From Puccinia triticina (Eukaryota > Basidiomycota > Pucciniomycetes > Pucciniales > Pucciniaceae), in NCBI RefSeq assembly GCF_026914185.1, contig NC_070559.1:868001-932000 (forward strand): a stretch of 64,000 nucleotides of DNA, in the 5' to 3' direction. Both the position numbers and the translations under genes were made by a program. Of the stretch, positions 44,127 to 57,000 are shown piece after piece (the stretch's first letter is position 1; each line of letters begins with the position of its first letter). Below the pieces are notes generated by a model. It saw only the letters and a list, made by a program, of their open reading frames with translations, was not told the DNA's origin and searched no databases.

Positions 44127-46632
44127 ATGAGTAAAATAACTTGTGCCAGTGGGCAGTTGGGGTTACATAAATATTTAAAAGTTCATAATTGCGAGATCCG
44201 CCCAGCTTGAAGATTTCCCTGCTTGTTGTTTCCATTATTGTATTTCTTGGGATTTTACCTTGCAGCAGCCTTAAGATAACAAAACAAAACCTTGACATGA
44301 CAGAATTGACCTGAAAATGTATTTACATGGCACATCTAAAGACTAAGGCCGTGTTTGGCAGCGTGATTATTGTGCAATAAATAATCACGGCATGCCCCTT
44401 TACATCATGTAAAACATTATTTTTTGGCCTGATCATTTGGAAGTAAACTGCCAAGTGTTATGACAGCATACTTACCATACCAGATAACACATTTCTGTTA
44501 TCTGTCAAAAATAGCCTACTTGATTTCAGATAGTATAATGGAGGGGGCCCCCTCAATGCCAAGCTAAATAACACTGATAACATGTTACCTGTTTTATCCA
44601 AGGTAAAACCTCTATCAGAAAAGAAATGGCTTCATCAGGAATTGAACATGGGTTGGGTGTCTGATTTTCCACATGGCATGCAAGCAGGTTATGTGAAATC
44701 CAATTGTGCAGTCACTGCAGAAATAATGTTTTTATTTATAGTATATCAAGCGCATCTGGGCACATGCCCCAGTCCCACTTGGCCAAGCGCCACCGGGGGT
44801 TTGGTGTGTGCCCAGGAAGCCCAACAGGGGAGTTTGGGCGGCCAACTGAGCTAGGCACATTCCCAAGTTCTGCTTGGCCAATGGGACTATCACTGATCAT
44901 CACAGTGGTGGGTAGTTACTACTTTACAATATCTGATGGATTTTAGTAAAGTAACTTCCTGCCGTTAATTTTGCTGCCAGTATTGTTATCAGTGACACTC
45001 AAAAAGCAGCATCACACTTATAGTAACACACCATTTTTTCCAGGCCATTACTGGTAAAGTAACGTTTTACCCACTGGAAAACAGGTTATTGAGGAATAAA
45101 AGGCCAAAATAGCTCTAAAATGACCTTTTATTGCTTGTTGTCTTACTCAATATCTGCTGCTCCGCGCACAGGTATCCTAACTGCCTTAAAAATGGCTCTC
45201 TCCCAGTGTGATATCAATATTGCAGCACCGTCCAAAATTTGTTACATTATTGTTATGTTACACCAACTGTGCAAGAGCTACACTACACAAGGCAGTAGCT
45301 TAGCAAAATTGTAGTGCTTTTGAGCCCCAATTTGCTGTGCTTTTGGTAGCGGGCTGGGTGCTTTGCTTTCTGCTGATCACTTCAAAGATTTCTTTTTGTT
45401 TTTTAGCAAGCTACTTTTAGCGGCATTCTGCTTTGCTTGTTGCTGAAGTAGAGGCAAGTTGCTACACTGTTTGCTAAAGTAGCAGCAAAAAATGCTACTT
45501 TAGCGGTTCCTTTGGTGCTTCTTTAGCGGTTTTTCTCATGCTATTCTAGCGGTGTTTCTGGATCTATGTAGCGCATTTTGGGTGTTATACAGCTAAGTAT
45601 TATGCGGCACTATGAAGCAATCCAGTTTGGCCAGATATCCTTGCCTCCTCACAATAATGATCTGGTGAATTTTGCTTTTTTTTGCTTTTCAAAATTCACA
45701 TGTGCACATGCAAGTGAACTTTTTTGCACTTTTCTAATAGTCACCCTGATGTACGCGCATACATTGATGTGGGAATATCACAGGATGGGTCTTTCACAGC
45801 CACATGAAAAGTAAAAACTTTGTGTTGAGACACCAAATGTCCCCCTGATGTACGCGAGTAAATGAGGGGGACAATATCACAGGCTGGGCCTTTCACATCT
45901 CCATGAAAAGGACACACTGGTCATGGAGCCAAGAAAGGCCTATATTCTGGATGAGTTCTGGATGAATTCTAGATGAGTTCTGGATGATTTCTTGGCAAGT
46001 TATGGTTTATTTCAGGATGATTTACAACTGATTTCCACATCTGACTTCCAGTCTTTTTCATACCTATCCAATTTTTGTTTACCAGAGGTCTCCAGCACAG
46101 TTATGGAAAAAAGTTACGGTAGGGCACTCCCTGGGGAGTGGGAAAATATCTCCCCTGGTGTTGGGTTTATATTTCATTTGTTGATATCAACCCATTTTAA
46201 ATTGGTTGAGTGCATCCCAGTTAAACTAAGATGAATTAAACCCAGCCAAATATGCTGGCAGTGAAGCCTAAGAAACTGTCTAGTACCAAATTAGGGGATG
46301 TATTTCAGGTATCTAGCCAAAAGTCTGGTAAGTATAACTAGAACAACTAAGAGAATGAGAAGAAATGGAAAATAGCTTACCTAGCCGGGAGAGAGTGAAG
46401 TTCTCTGCAGGACTAGAGAAGTAGCAGGAGGAGACTAAGTACTCTTGTAGCTTATGTCACAATTTGACAGCTATTGTGAAAGGTTCTTGTAAGACTCCAG
46501 AGCTTACACTCAGGCTCAGCACATCTGGAATCTGCTGGATGCTCCCCAGGCATCCTCTGGATGCTTCTCAATCAGAAAATTCTGCAGGATGCAGGGCATT
46601 TCCAGGAATGCACCCCATGGTGAAGGTGACCA
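44127..46632. other. AT-rich spacer with short repeats between ALDH copies
   Basis: No gene recognised. Contains TAGCGG/GCTACT-rich sequence at about 45340-45580; a ~97-bp-spaced duplication (CCCTGATGTACGCG ... TATCACAGG ... CATGAAAAG, about 45744-45810 and 45841-45908); and a short run of GATGAGTTCTG words at 45948-45990. A GGCCGTGTTTGGCA word at about 44346 resembles some MITE ends, but no partner was found. Confidence 0.4.
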
Positions 46633-47847
46633 CACTTCAAGGATAATTAAATTTCCCAAAAAAAATACTTAAAGTTTGAGGTTGGGAAAATCATTGAAAA
46701 AAAATCACTCTGTACTGAAAAAAAAATGCAAACTGAGCGGCTCAGCCAAAAAAATAAAAATGTGTCAGACTGAGTAAAAAACAATGGGGCACATTTTTGG
46801 GGTGATTTGTTGGACGGGCCTGCACAAGGCCCGCATGGGCCCCTAACAGGCCCGTTGGGCCCATTGAAAAAGTAGTATTTGTTTGGAATTCCGATGCTCT
46901 GCTAAAGTGTGAAATGGGTCAAACTGAATAAAAAACATGGGGGTACATTTTTGGGGGGATTTTTTGGACAGGCCTGAATGAGGCCCACATGGCCCCCACA
47001 AAGCCCACTGGGCCCATTGAAAGAGTAGCTTTTGTCAAGAATGCCTATGCTTAGCTAAGAAACAAAAATGTGTCAACCTGAGCAAAAAACATGGGCCACA
47101 CTTTTGAGGAGGGCTTATTGACAGACCTGCATCAGGCCCGTCAGGGCCCACCCAAAGCTGGTTTGGCCAACCCAGATGTAGTCTTGGTTAAGAATGCCCA
47201 TATGATGTTTTGAACAGCACCAATTGACCACTAATCAACGGAAGATATTGAAGGGCTACCGACATCTGTATGACATTTGTGCACTCACAGAATGTATGTC
47301 CAGGTCCTTTCCTTTTACTTGGAACCCTGTTGGCCCGTACAGGCCTGATTCAGGCCCCTCCAAAAAGCCTCCCCAACAATGTGCCCCTAGGGTTTTTACT
47401 CAGTCTGACACATTTTATTTCTTAGCTGAGCATATGCTTTCTGAACCAAGGCTACTCTTTCAATGGGCCCAGTGGGCTTTGTGGGGGCCATGTGGGCCTC
47501 ATTCAGGCCCGTCCAAAAAAACCCCCCAAAAATGTACCCCCATGTTTTTTATTCAGTTTGACCCATTTCACACTTTAGCAGAGCATCGGAATTCCAAACA
47601 AATACTACTTTTTCAATGGGCCCAACGGGCCTGTTAGGGGCCCATGCGGGCCTTGTGCAGGCCCGTCCAACAAATCACCCCAAAAATGTGCCCCATTGTT
47701 TTTTACTCAGTCTGACACATTTTTATTTTTTTGGCTGAGCCGCTCAGTTTGCATTTTTTTTTCAGTACAGAGTGATTTTTTTTCAATGATTTTCCCAACC
47801 TCAAACTTTGAGTATTTTTTTTGGGAAATTTAATTATCCTTGAAGTG
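46633..47847. repeat. 1.2-kb palindrome built from tandem ~155-bp units
   Basis: The left end CACTTCAAGGATAATTAAAT is mirrored by the right end ATTTAATTATCCTTGAAGTG, and complementarity continues inward for roughly 400-500 bp per arm. Each arm holds about three diverged ~155-bp units, each carrying ATGNGTCANNCTGA, AAAAAACATGG, GGCCTG and GGGCCCA words (starts near 46757, 46911 and 47068, mirrored on the right). GAAGGTG occurs just outside both ends (46622-46628 and 47852-47858), a possible target duplication. No coding capacity. Confidence 0.85.
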
Positions 47848-49007
47848 CCAAGAAGGTGTAAGCAGCATAAGTCTGTTTTTTTACATTTTTCACTTTTCCC
47901 TCTGTAGAGGCTACACAAACACACTTGAGGCCAAGTAAGGTAGTTGATGAGATGACCAAGAAGGATAGCTCCCTCCCTATTTTTTTTCTTGTATTTTTGG
48001 CATCTAAACCTGACTATGAGAGAACTGTGGAAGAGCCGCTAAGCTTTGACATGTGTCCAGAAACCAAGTACATACATGTCTGAGCTGTACCTCCAAAAGC
48101 CCATGAATTCATTTTTTACTCTTTTGGGACTCAAGTGAGATTCTGAAGCAATATGACCTCAAGGACTTAGGTGGGGTGGGGTTGGCGGACAATTGTCTCT
48201 ACTTGGATTTTTGATAACATGTAAACACCTGAGTTGAGATATGAAGAGATCAAGAGACTGAAAATTTTCCCCAGCCAAATATGATTTCTGCTGCCTAGGT
48301 TGGTTGTATTGTGTTTTGCTTAATGGTTGGACTTTGAGAGTGAAGTTGAGTCCTTCAGTTATGGGATTGTCTGGCACAGCCCCAGTTTAATCTCCACCAT
48401 TGTGCCATACGGAGCCCACCTGTACCGAAGTGAAGATGATCATGATCTTTATTTCACGATGCGAGGCAAAAACAAAACAAAATGGAAACGGAATGACATG
48501 ATTTGTGCACAGCAACAGGGCCATCCGTCTAAGGATCACGCGCCTCCGGTTGAGAGACTTGAGTCAAGTTCGGAGAGTCCGGCTGATCGAGGCAACAATC
48601 AAATGATCATGATGGCCAGTCGATAATAGAGCGCTGTCCTCTGGACTTCCCCACCTGTGCTTCAATATCGGCACTCGCAGGATTGTCGGTTGCAAGTTGC
48701 GCCTTGCTGTGTTTATTATGGTCAAACGTGTTATCATACACGCCTTAAGTCCATACTTCGCTTGATCTATGTGTTTAGGAGAAGTGGAGGGCATATGAGA
48801 AAGCTTGGAGATTGTTTTGATATTCTGAAACGAGTGGACTGTGGAGTCATCGCAGTGATCGTCAGTGGGCTTGTAGGCTTGGGTTAAGTGTAGCACAGAA
48901 GGTTGATAAAAGGCTCTCTGTCCCCTGCTCCACAGGCTTCCCGAGTGGTGATTACCCAATCGAAACGCTCTATCCATACCAATTTCTCTGAATTCTATCA
49001 ACCAGCC
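47848..49007. other. Spacer upstream of ALDH copy 2
   Basis: No gene recognised. Open frames at 48327-48626 (plus) and 48564-49001 (minus) overlap each other and resemble nothing known. The promoter of ALDH copy 2 should lie in the right part. Confidence 0.35.
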
Positions 49008-51725
49008 ATGCCTTCACCGCAGATCACCTTGACCTTCCCGGCTCACCTCAAGCTTGAACCAGTCACCTTGGAGGTGCGCAGAATCTTTTAGAGATCTCGC
49101 ACAGTTTCTTTATCGGTATGGTGATTGGGAGCACATACTGATGGTCTCCGAAATTCATTGGCGTAGACTGGTTTATTCATCAACAACCAATTCGTCGAAT
49201 CAGCGGACAAAAATACCTTGTAAGTAATCCTGCCCGTCCGGTCTCTCTTGGGCATAGAGGCTCGCTCGTGAGAACGGATTATGTCGATGTCCCAATCTTG
49301 ATTTTATGTTGGTTGAATGGGTGCCATTTTCTAAAAATTATATAGTGAAACGCTCAATCCGACCAATGGAAAATGCATCGGCTCGGTTTCAGAAGCAAAA
49401 GCTAAAGATGTCGATATCGCCGTCAAAGTTGCCTCAGAAGCTTTCGATAAAGTCTGGGGGCTGAAGACCCCAGGCGCCCAGAGAGGCAAACTGCTGATGC
49501 ATTTGGCGGACAAGATCGAATCTCATATGGATACCTTTGCAGTACGCACATTCTATTTCTTCTATATAATTATTTCTCTCTGCTGGAATATTGCCTCTAA
49601 CCTTACCTTGAATTTTCGACTTAATGACTGAATTAGGCTATTGAAGCTATGGATAATGGCAAGACTTTCGCAATGGCTAAAGGTTTTGATGTTGCCGAAG
49701 CAGCAGCTTGCTTGAGATATGTGAGTCGCAATCTCAAAATTTCGACCCTTTTTCAAAAAAAAGAAAAAAACCCCGATGCGCTAACACATCTGCGTTCTGG
49801 CTTCTCTGGGCTTAAGTATGGTGGTTGGGCAGACAAGAATACCGGCCAGACAATTGAAGTTAACGAGTCCAAGATGGCCTTCACCATTCATGAACCAATT
49901 GGCGTGGTCGGCCAAATCATTCCTTGGTAAGTACACTCCACTGAAGCCTCTGAAGATCTCCTGGTCGTAAACCGTGGTGGCTCCTGTGGTGGTCTTTGTT
50001 TGATCAATGCTCGTCATTTAGGAATTTCCCGTACGTAACGTTTACCATCTCTTTGCCGCAAGGTGACCGTTTTCAGGACTTCCAAGACTGATCTAATTCC
50101 CTGATGAACTCTTTGAAAAAGGCTATACATGATGTCGTGGAAATTGGGGCCAGCATTAGCGACCGGAAACACGGTGGTACTAAAGCCGGCTGAACAAACA
50201 CCATTGACAGCACTGTACCTATGCCAATTTATCCGAGAGATTTTCCCGCCCGGCGTGGTCAACGTTCTGCCCGGCTTTGGGCCGGGAGCTGGCCAGCCTA
50301 TCGTAGAACATCCCTTGGTCGAGAAGATCGCTTTTACCGGCTCGACCGCCATCGGCAAGCAAATCCTCGCTCAGTCCGGCAAGACCAACCTCAAAAAAGT
50401 CACACTCGAACTCGGCGGCAAATCTCCTAATATGTGTGTGCTCATTTTTTTCGGGAAGCATTCAGGAAAAAAAGAAGACGCGGGCAAAAGGCCTGTTCTG
50501 CATCTGTGTTCATGGTCATCACATCTTGTTTGCCCTCTCTTCCGTATAGTATCTTTGATGATGCGGACTTCGACCAAGCCGTCAAATGGGCTCAGTTTGG
50601 CATATTCTTTAATCATGGAGTTAGTTTTTCTCACATCTTTCTACTTCCTAAAACCCTGCGTCCATGTAGCTGACTTGGGTGATTTGGCAGCAATGTTGTT
50701 GTGCCGGGTCGAGAGTGTTTGTCCAGGAGGGTATCTATGACGTAAATCTATTACAACAAAACAACTCGCAAGTGAAATTCTTTGGCGCTTATTTACTACC
50801 AAACTTTCGACCCTTTCCGTGTTCAGAAATTCGTCGCTGCTTTGAAGGAGAACCTCAAAAGTCTCAAGGTTGGTGATCCGTTCGATCAGGACACATTTCA
50901 AGGTCCCCAAGTTGAGTCAGCTTTCCCTATTCTCGTTGTTGATCTTGAAATCACCTCATCGGGGGAAGTCATAACTGATCGTGACCTCGAATTCATCAAA
51001 ATTTCCAGATCTCTCAACTTCAATACGATCGAATCATGGGTTACATCAAATGTGGTAAAGAAGAGGGTGCGACCTGTTTGCTCGGAGGTGATCGGCATGG
51101 TAAAGAAGGCTATTTCATACAACCCACGTCAGCTCGCCCACTTTATCAGTTAGATTGACCTCCTGGAGCAGGTCTGACTCTTATCATGTGATGCTCGGCT
51201 CGAACAGGATTTTCACTGATGTGAAGCCAGAGATGAAGATCCACAAGGAAGAGATTTTCGGGCCGGTAGTGGTGGTGATGAAGTTTAAAGACGAGGAAGA
51301 TGTAGTCAGACAGGCGAACGACACCATCTATGGGCTTGCTTCAGCCATCCATACCACCGATATTACCAAAGCTCTTCGAGTAGGCAAACGAATCAAGGCC
51401 GGCACGGTCTGGATCAACTGCTACAATCGGATTGTCAGTCAGGTGCCCTTTGGCGGCTACAAGGAGAGCGGAATTGGCCGCGAAGTACGTGTTTGAGGGG
51501 TTTTATTGTCACCGCGCTCAATCGTCTCTGTCTGACTCACGCCTCCTTTTTCATGTACGCCTTTCAATATAGTGTGGAAGCTACGCGTTGTCAAACTACA
51601 CATCGGTTAAAGTAGGCAGAATTGTTTTTGATAAACTCCGAATCTTGTCATTTCACTGATGCTTTCGCCTGGCTCTTTATACTTCTTTCTAGTCGATTTT
51701 CATCAACATGAGTGAAAAGCTTTAA
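49008..51725 (+). CDS. Aldehyde dehydrogenase, copy 2, compact and intact
   Basis: Exons: 49008-49073, 49167-49219, 49346-49541, 49637-49720, 49817-49926, 50022-50030, 50122-50433, 50550-50619, 50691-50741, 50827-50910, 51009-51127, 51208-51484, 51573-51611 and 51693-51725. Every exon has exactly the same length as in copy 1. Total 1503 nt, 500 aa, no stop. Motifs: PWNFP across the 9-nt exon 6, [34 protein letters not shown] (catalytic Cys 50697-50699), EEIFGPV and [13 protein letters not shown]. All introns are about 70-130 nt with GT-AG ends. It lies ~4.9 kb downstream of copy 1 on the same strand, so a tandem duplication is likely. No targeting signal is obvious; the enzyme looks cytosolic. 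The substrate cannot be told from sequence. Confidence 0.93.
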
Positions 51726-52439
51726 TCGTCAACTACACGACACGTTCTATTATGCCTGTATAGTCCCTCTTGTGAGATATATATACTGCTATCATACGTG
51801 AAAAGATTGAACGGAGGGCGGTTACATGGTGTGGCCTGGGTTAAACTAGATTGATCAGCTACTCGCCTCCACACTCCTCTTTCTAGTCGTACATCTTTGT
51901 CTTTGCCTATCGTTCTTTTACTGCTGTGCCAAATTTTTGCCCCTCGTCTGAATGTAACATCTTGACTATCATTCTTGTTGATTGGGGAACTAAAGAATCC
52001 GCCGCTGACATCCAAGAAGAGCCCCCCATGCACGACCTCCACCAGTCTTGGGAGTTGTTGCTCCAAAACCCCTGAGTCATTTAACCAAGCCTCCTTGGGG
52101 GGTGTAGTACAATGTCATGCAATTTTGCAACTCAGTGTTCAAGAATTAGCTTGAACACCAACTTGCAAAAGGGCATTCAAAGTGCACCTGGCCAACCATT
52201 TCTAGCCAGGGGCAATGGATACAGAGGAGTTTGAATTGGGGGAAAATAAGGCAAGAAGCTTCTGATTTCAATGGTGCAAAAGGCACGGCAAGAATCAGAA
52301 GTCTACATGGAGGTATTGGGGGAAATAGGGGAAAGCAACACCTTCCCTGCCATTTGGCTTGATTCTGTAGGGTGAGACCACTGCCAGGATATAAGACTCG
52401 GATGCGTGCATCCCCGTTAATCTGCTAACTTAACTAAGT
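51726..52439. other. ALDH copy 2 downstream region
   Basis: Terminator region and spacer. A minus-strand open frame at 51722-52066 overlaps the ALDH stop and resembles nothing known. No other feature was seen. Confidence 0.4.
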
Positions 52440-53271
52440 TGTGGGTACCTGGTGTCCGTCAGCAGGTACCTGCTGGACCTCAACAGGTACCTGTCGGCGG
52501 ATACGGGTGCGGGTGCGGGTGTCCACCATTTTGTGGGACAGGTACCCGCCATATACCCCCCACATCACCAGAGGCTTCCCGAGAGGGCTTCCTCTCGGCA
52601 AGCTGGAATACAAACACCAGCTCGCCGAGAGGGCTTCCTCTCGGCGGGCTGGTATATATACACCACCTCGCCGAGAGGGCTTCCTCTCGGCGGGCTGGTA
52701 TATATACACCACCTCGCCGAGAGGGATCCCTCCCGCCGGGCTGGTACACATACACCAGCTCGCCGAGAGGCCGACAGGGCTTCCTCTCGGCGGGCTGTTG
52801 TATTTATTCCGGCTCGCTGAGGCCCGTGAGGAATCCCTCTCGGCGAGCTGGCGTATTTATTCCAGCTCGGCGAGGCCCGAGAGGAATCCCTCCAGCCCGC
52901 CGAGAGGAATTCCTCTTGGCGAGCTGGTGTATGTGTACCAGCCCGTCGAGAGGAATCCCTCTCGGTGAGCTGGTGTATGCATTGTATACCAGCCCGCCGA
53001 GTGGAAGCCCTCTTGGCGAGCTGGCGTATATGTACCAGCCCGCCGAGAGGAAGCCCTCTCGGCGAGCTGGTGTTTGTATTCCAGCTTGCCGAGAGGAAGC
53101 CCTCTCGGGAAGCCTCTGGTGATGTGGGGGGTATATGGCGGGTACCTGTCCCACAAAATGGTGGACACCCGCACCCGCACCCGTATCCGCCGACAGGTAC
53201 CTGTTGAGGTCCAGCAGGTACCTGCTGACGGACACCAGGTACCCACAAAGGGGTACCTGGTGCCATCTCTA
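52440..53271. mobile_element. Foldback element, hierarchical palindrome, hAT-like right end
   Basis: 52440-53247 is one large palindrome: TGTGGGTACCTGGTGTCCGT at the left is mirrored by ACGGACACCAGGTACCCACA at the right, with ~190-bp near-perfect outer arms. The centre is a run of about ten units (GCCGAGAGGGCTTCCTCTCGGC plus CAGCTCG or CTGGTAT spacers), each itself a small palindrome. To the right it continues GGTACCTGGTGCCATCTCTA (to 53271), the same kind of terminus (TAGAGATGG inverted) as the MITE at 27090. The left terminus lacks this segment. Apparent long open frames on both strands encode the same peptide because of the symmetry and are not genes. Confidence 0.83.
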
Positions 53272-53585
53272 GGGAGAGGTGGTGGTTAGAGCATTCGCAT
53301 TCGTCGGGTTAAGTTGACGATTTTGGGCAACTTAACCCGACCGGCAATCACATTGGTCCGGGCTAACCCTGGGTTAACAAACCTTAGGTTTGATTTCAGG
53401 TTCAACGATTGCTAAATTTAGCGACCCTTAGCCTGAAATCTAGCCTCAGGCTAAGGCCCTCCCCGGCTCAATTTCAGCTCATTTAGCCTGAAACGAATGC
53501 GAATGCCCACGCTCGGTCAGCTAGCCTGCCCACAAACCCGGGCTTAGTTGACCTGAAAATCTAGCCAACAAATGTGAATGGTCTT
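53272..53585. other. Spacer, nothing recognised
   Basis: AAC/CTTA-rich sequence with repeated TTAGCCTGAAA and GGGTTA words. No gene seen. Confidence 0.35.
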
Positions 53586-53848
53586 AAGAGTCGGTGGCGA
53601 AGATGAGACAGGTCTCCAGTTAATGGCCCGGCCGGTCACACAGCTCGCACGTCTCGTCCTCCCCGTGCTCGTCCTCGACGTCAGGTTGGTGGCGGGAGCA
53701 CAGGAGCGTGCGCCGGTCGGCGTCCCGGCCGCCCTCGTCCTCCAGCTGGCGGTCCTCCCCATCCAGGGCGTCACCACCATGGTCAGCAGGATCTTCAGCA
53801 GGATCGTCAGCCCCATCGTCACCGGACTCCTCCTCGACAAGCCCATCC
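53586..53848 (-). pseudogene. Acidic protein C-terminus with zinc knuckle, split by copia
   Basis: Minus-strand frame DGLVEEESGDDG ... DVEDEHGEDETC, then CELCDRPGH, a TAA at about 53624, and LETCLIFATDS to a stop. Ignoring the TAA, the Cys/His spacing is CX2CX4HX4C. The frame appears to continue across the copia insertion into 60320-60533 (APGPGPARFAGIL), because removing copia and one CATCC copy restores continuity. Zinc knuckles with acidic lead-ins occur at the end of CLIP-170/Bik1 proteins, but the rest of such a protein is not visible, so the identity is open. Confidence 0.4.
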
Positions 53849-53960
53849 TGTGGTGGTTTGCGATAGGAATGCGTGTGTATTCCGCAAACTACCATGCCGG
53901 GAACTCATGCTCCGGTGTCTAGTGAGCTGCGGATGGTAACCCAGTAACTGGGTTACAACA
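53849..53960 (-). repeat. Copia 3' LTR (112 bp)
   Basis: Minus-strand start TGTTGTAACCCAG, end ACCACCACA. It matches 60208-60319 with one visible difference (CCGGG against CAGGA near the middle). Confidence 0.9.
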
Positions 53961-53980
53961 CCCCCCCCTCACCTAGACAC
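53961..53980 (-). other. Copia polypurine tract
   Basis: The plus strand reads CCCCCCCCTCACC immediately inside the 3' LTR, so the minus strand has GGTGAGGGGGGGG, the plus-strand DNA primer site of LTR retrotransposons. Confidence 0.8.
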
Positions 53981-54089
53981 CGGCCCGGGTACAAACGTAG
54001 ATGGAGGAAACAACAAGAGCGGAAAGAAAAAAAACAACAAAAGAGAGGTGAATGGGGCATAATAAGGACCAGAGACATAGAAAAACAAA

Positions 54090-57000
54090 TTAACCGCCTA
54101 GAAGACGGGCCCGCAAGCGTTCAAAAGGTTCCCTTGTCAATGGTTTAGTGAGAATGTCGGCTAACTGCTCAGTTGTAGGAACCCATGTGAGATCTGTCTT
54201 GTTTTCAAAGAGTGCCTGATTAGTGATATGAAATTCACGGTCAGTGTGCCTAGCTCTTTTGTTTGAGGCGTCATCTGTGCTAATCTTGACGGCAGATTGA
54301 TTGTCACAGTACAGATTACCCTTAATGTCCACGCGCAGGATGTCCTTGAGCAAATGTCTCACCCACAGAACCTGCCGCGTAGCAATCCCAAGGGCCATGT
54401 ACTCTGCCTTGCAAGTGGATGCCGCCACCGTCGCCAGCCCCCGCGAAACCCACAAGATCGGGCAGCCTAAAAATGTTAAAAAAATCCCATAGGTAGACTT
54501 TGAGTGTTCGCCGCCCCAAGATGCATCACAATAACACCTCAGTGATTTCGCAGAAGTGTCCGGCCGAAGAGTCATGGTGCGGTCTCTCGACTGAGCTAAG
54601 TAATTCACCAAGTGGCGCACTCCTTTCCAGTGCGTTGGACCAGGAGAGGCCGAGAACCGTGCTAAAAAGTTCACTGCAAACGCTAAGTCTGGTCTAGTAC
54701 CTACGGCTAGGTAGCTGAGCGACATGACAACAGACAGGTAAGCAGTCGACGTGCTGGGATCACCGACTTGTTCAGAATTGATGTCAAGGTTAGCTGGCAA
54801 TGGGGTCTTCGCGGTGGTGAAACCATCCCAGTGAGTCTCCAGAATCTCCTTTACTAGTTTACGTTGGTCAAGTAAAAAGGAATCTGCGGTTCTCACGATA
54901 TTGACACCCACAATCGAATCCAACTTGTCGCTTTATTTGATTTCCAGCTTCCCTTCCAGCGCTGCTTCGAGTTTCTGTAGCGTTACGACAGAATCGCCCG
55001 TCACAATCCCGTCGTCGACGTGAATCCAGATTACTCCGGTTTTCTCCGCGTCCTGTAAAACATAAAGGCTAGAGTCATAGTGACTTGCCGAGTACCCTAG
55101 TCCCAGTAAGATGCCCTTCAGGTGGAGCCACCAGCAACGCACCGCCTGGCGCGTTCCATACAATGCCTTTTTTAAACGGAGACCTTCTCCTGTCTTCAAA
55201 GCCATGCCGTCCGGTGGTCGTATCCAAATCTCCTCGTTGATGTCAGATTTCAGATAGGCCGCTACAAAGTCAAAGGAGTGTACTGGCCATTTGTAGGCAG
55301 CTGCTATGGTGAGTACTAAGCGCATAGAGACAAAGGTGGCAGTAGGGGCAAAGGTCTTCTTGAAGTCCACACCCTCTATCTGCGTGAATCCTTTAGCTAC
55401 ATACCGGGCCTTGTACCTGGTCACTGTCCCATCTGCAGCCGTCTTCACCGCAAATACCCAGCAACCGTCAAGAGGCTTCTTTGTGGTGTCCATGAGGCGG
55501 ACTTCCCAGACTTGCTTCCTGTCGAGATTCTGTAGTTCCTCCTCGACAGCAGCCTTCCACTGTTCCCAGTGATCGGACTTGAGGGCCTGCTTGTAGGTCT
55601 TTGGTACCCCTGCTGAATAGAAACCGCAGTTCCTAATCACGTCGTCCACAAGTTGTTCTTCACGTTCAAAGGCCAATTCGTGTGAGAAATCTCCTATGCA
55701 AACTGAATTAGCTTCGGGGTCAATTCGAATGGAAGACGTCAAAGGCTTCTTTAGTTGTTCCAAAGAAAGCATGGGCTTTCCAGGAAAGTCCTCAAAGGTT
55801 GCCCACGCAGACGAGACCAGTGAGTCTGATTCGGGAACCCAAAACATCCATCCCTTGCTGTCTCCCAAATGCGCTATAATGTGGGCTTTAAATGCACGGT
55901 CAGCTAGTTTAGTTCTCTTTTCTGGCGGTTGAAGAACGTAAGCTACTCCTCCAAAAATCCTAGCGACATCCAACTGCGGTTTTTGTCTGAAGAGTGCTTC
56001 GAAAGGAGTGACCTCTCCACTTGATTTGTTGGGTAGCCGGTTGAGAGTCCACGAGGCCCACTCAAAAGCAAAGCCCCAGAATCGTTGCGGAAGAGAGCTG
56101 TCACCGAGGACGGTGCGACCCATTTCAGACACAGTGCGATTGAAGCGCTCTACCACACCGTTTTGGTAGTGATGATATGGGAGGTTTTGTTCCGCCCTGA
56201 TTCCTTTACTCGTCAAAAAAGTGGCTAGGGCATTGTTAGCAAACTCACCGCCATTGTCGCTACAAAGAACTTTGACTCTCAGGTCAGTCTGCTTTTCCAA
56301 CCTATTTATGGTGTCGAGAATATGTTTGTTAGCCTCACTCTTAGCAGCTAAAATCTTTATCTCATTATACCCCGATCCCACATCTTTGATTGAAAGTACA
56401 TACCGGCCCTTGTGGTATGTCGCAACCGGGAAAGGGCCCATAAGATCCACGTTGAGCACTTCCAACGGACCTACCGTTCTATTCGAACTTCCCAACACAT
56501 TTGTCCTGGTACTCTTGTGTATGGCACATACCGGGCAACGCAGCTGGCCTGGCGGCATCTTCTCCGGCAAGCCAAAAGCTGCCTTCTGGTTGATGAGCTT
56601 CCAGATTACCCGCAGACTCGCGTGTACGAATATCCTGTGCCACATTAAAAGAGTTGCCTCGTCGGCGGTCAAATCCTCAGGCCGCCAGGTGAAACTAGGA
56701 GAAGGCTCCATCGGTGACACAAACAGATCTCCCGGTGTGCTCTTTGCTGCTAATCCCGAAGGGCAAAATGTAGGCTTAACATTGGTACTATCAGTTGTAT
56801 CATTGCTCTCATTCGATTTCAAAAGGTTGGAGGACGGAGACACAGAAGAAGAACTTGGGGCATATGCAATGGGAACAGGAGACGAAGGGAGGTGAGCAGC
56901 ACGGGATATGACAGGGAAAGGAATATGGCATGGGGGAAGTCCGGCTGGGGTAGGGGGCAGTGGTTTCGGTAGGCACCATTTGTTGGAGTTCGGCCAGAAC

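Noticed and set aside
44346..44640. PIF/Harbinger-like MITE suggested by GGCCGTGTTTGGCA
   Set aside because: No inverted partner or 3-bp target duplication was found downstream.
52441..53266. Long open frames on both strands with identical peptides
   Set aside because: They arise from the palindrome: each strand reads the same sequence. No homology, no start context and a repeat-driven composition.
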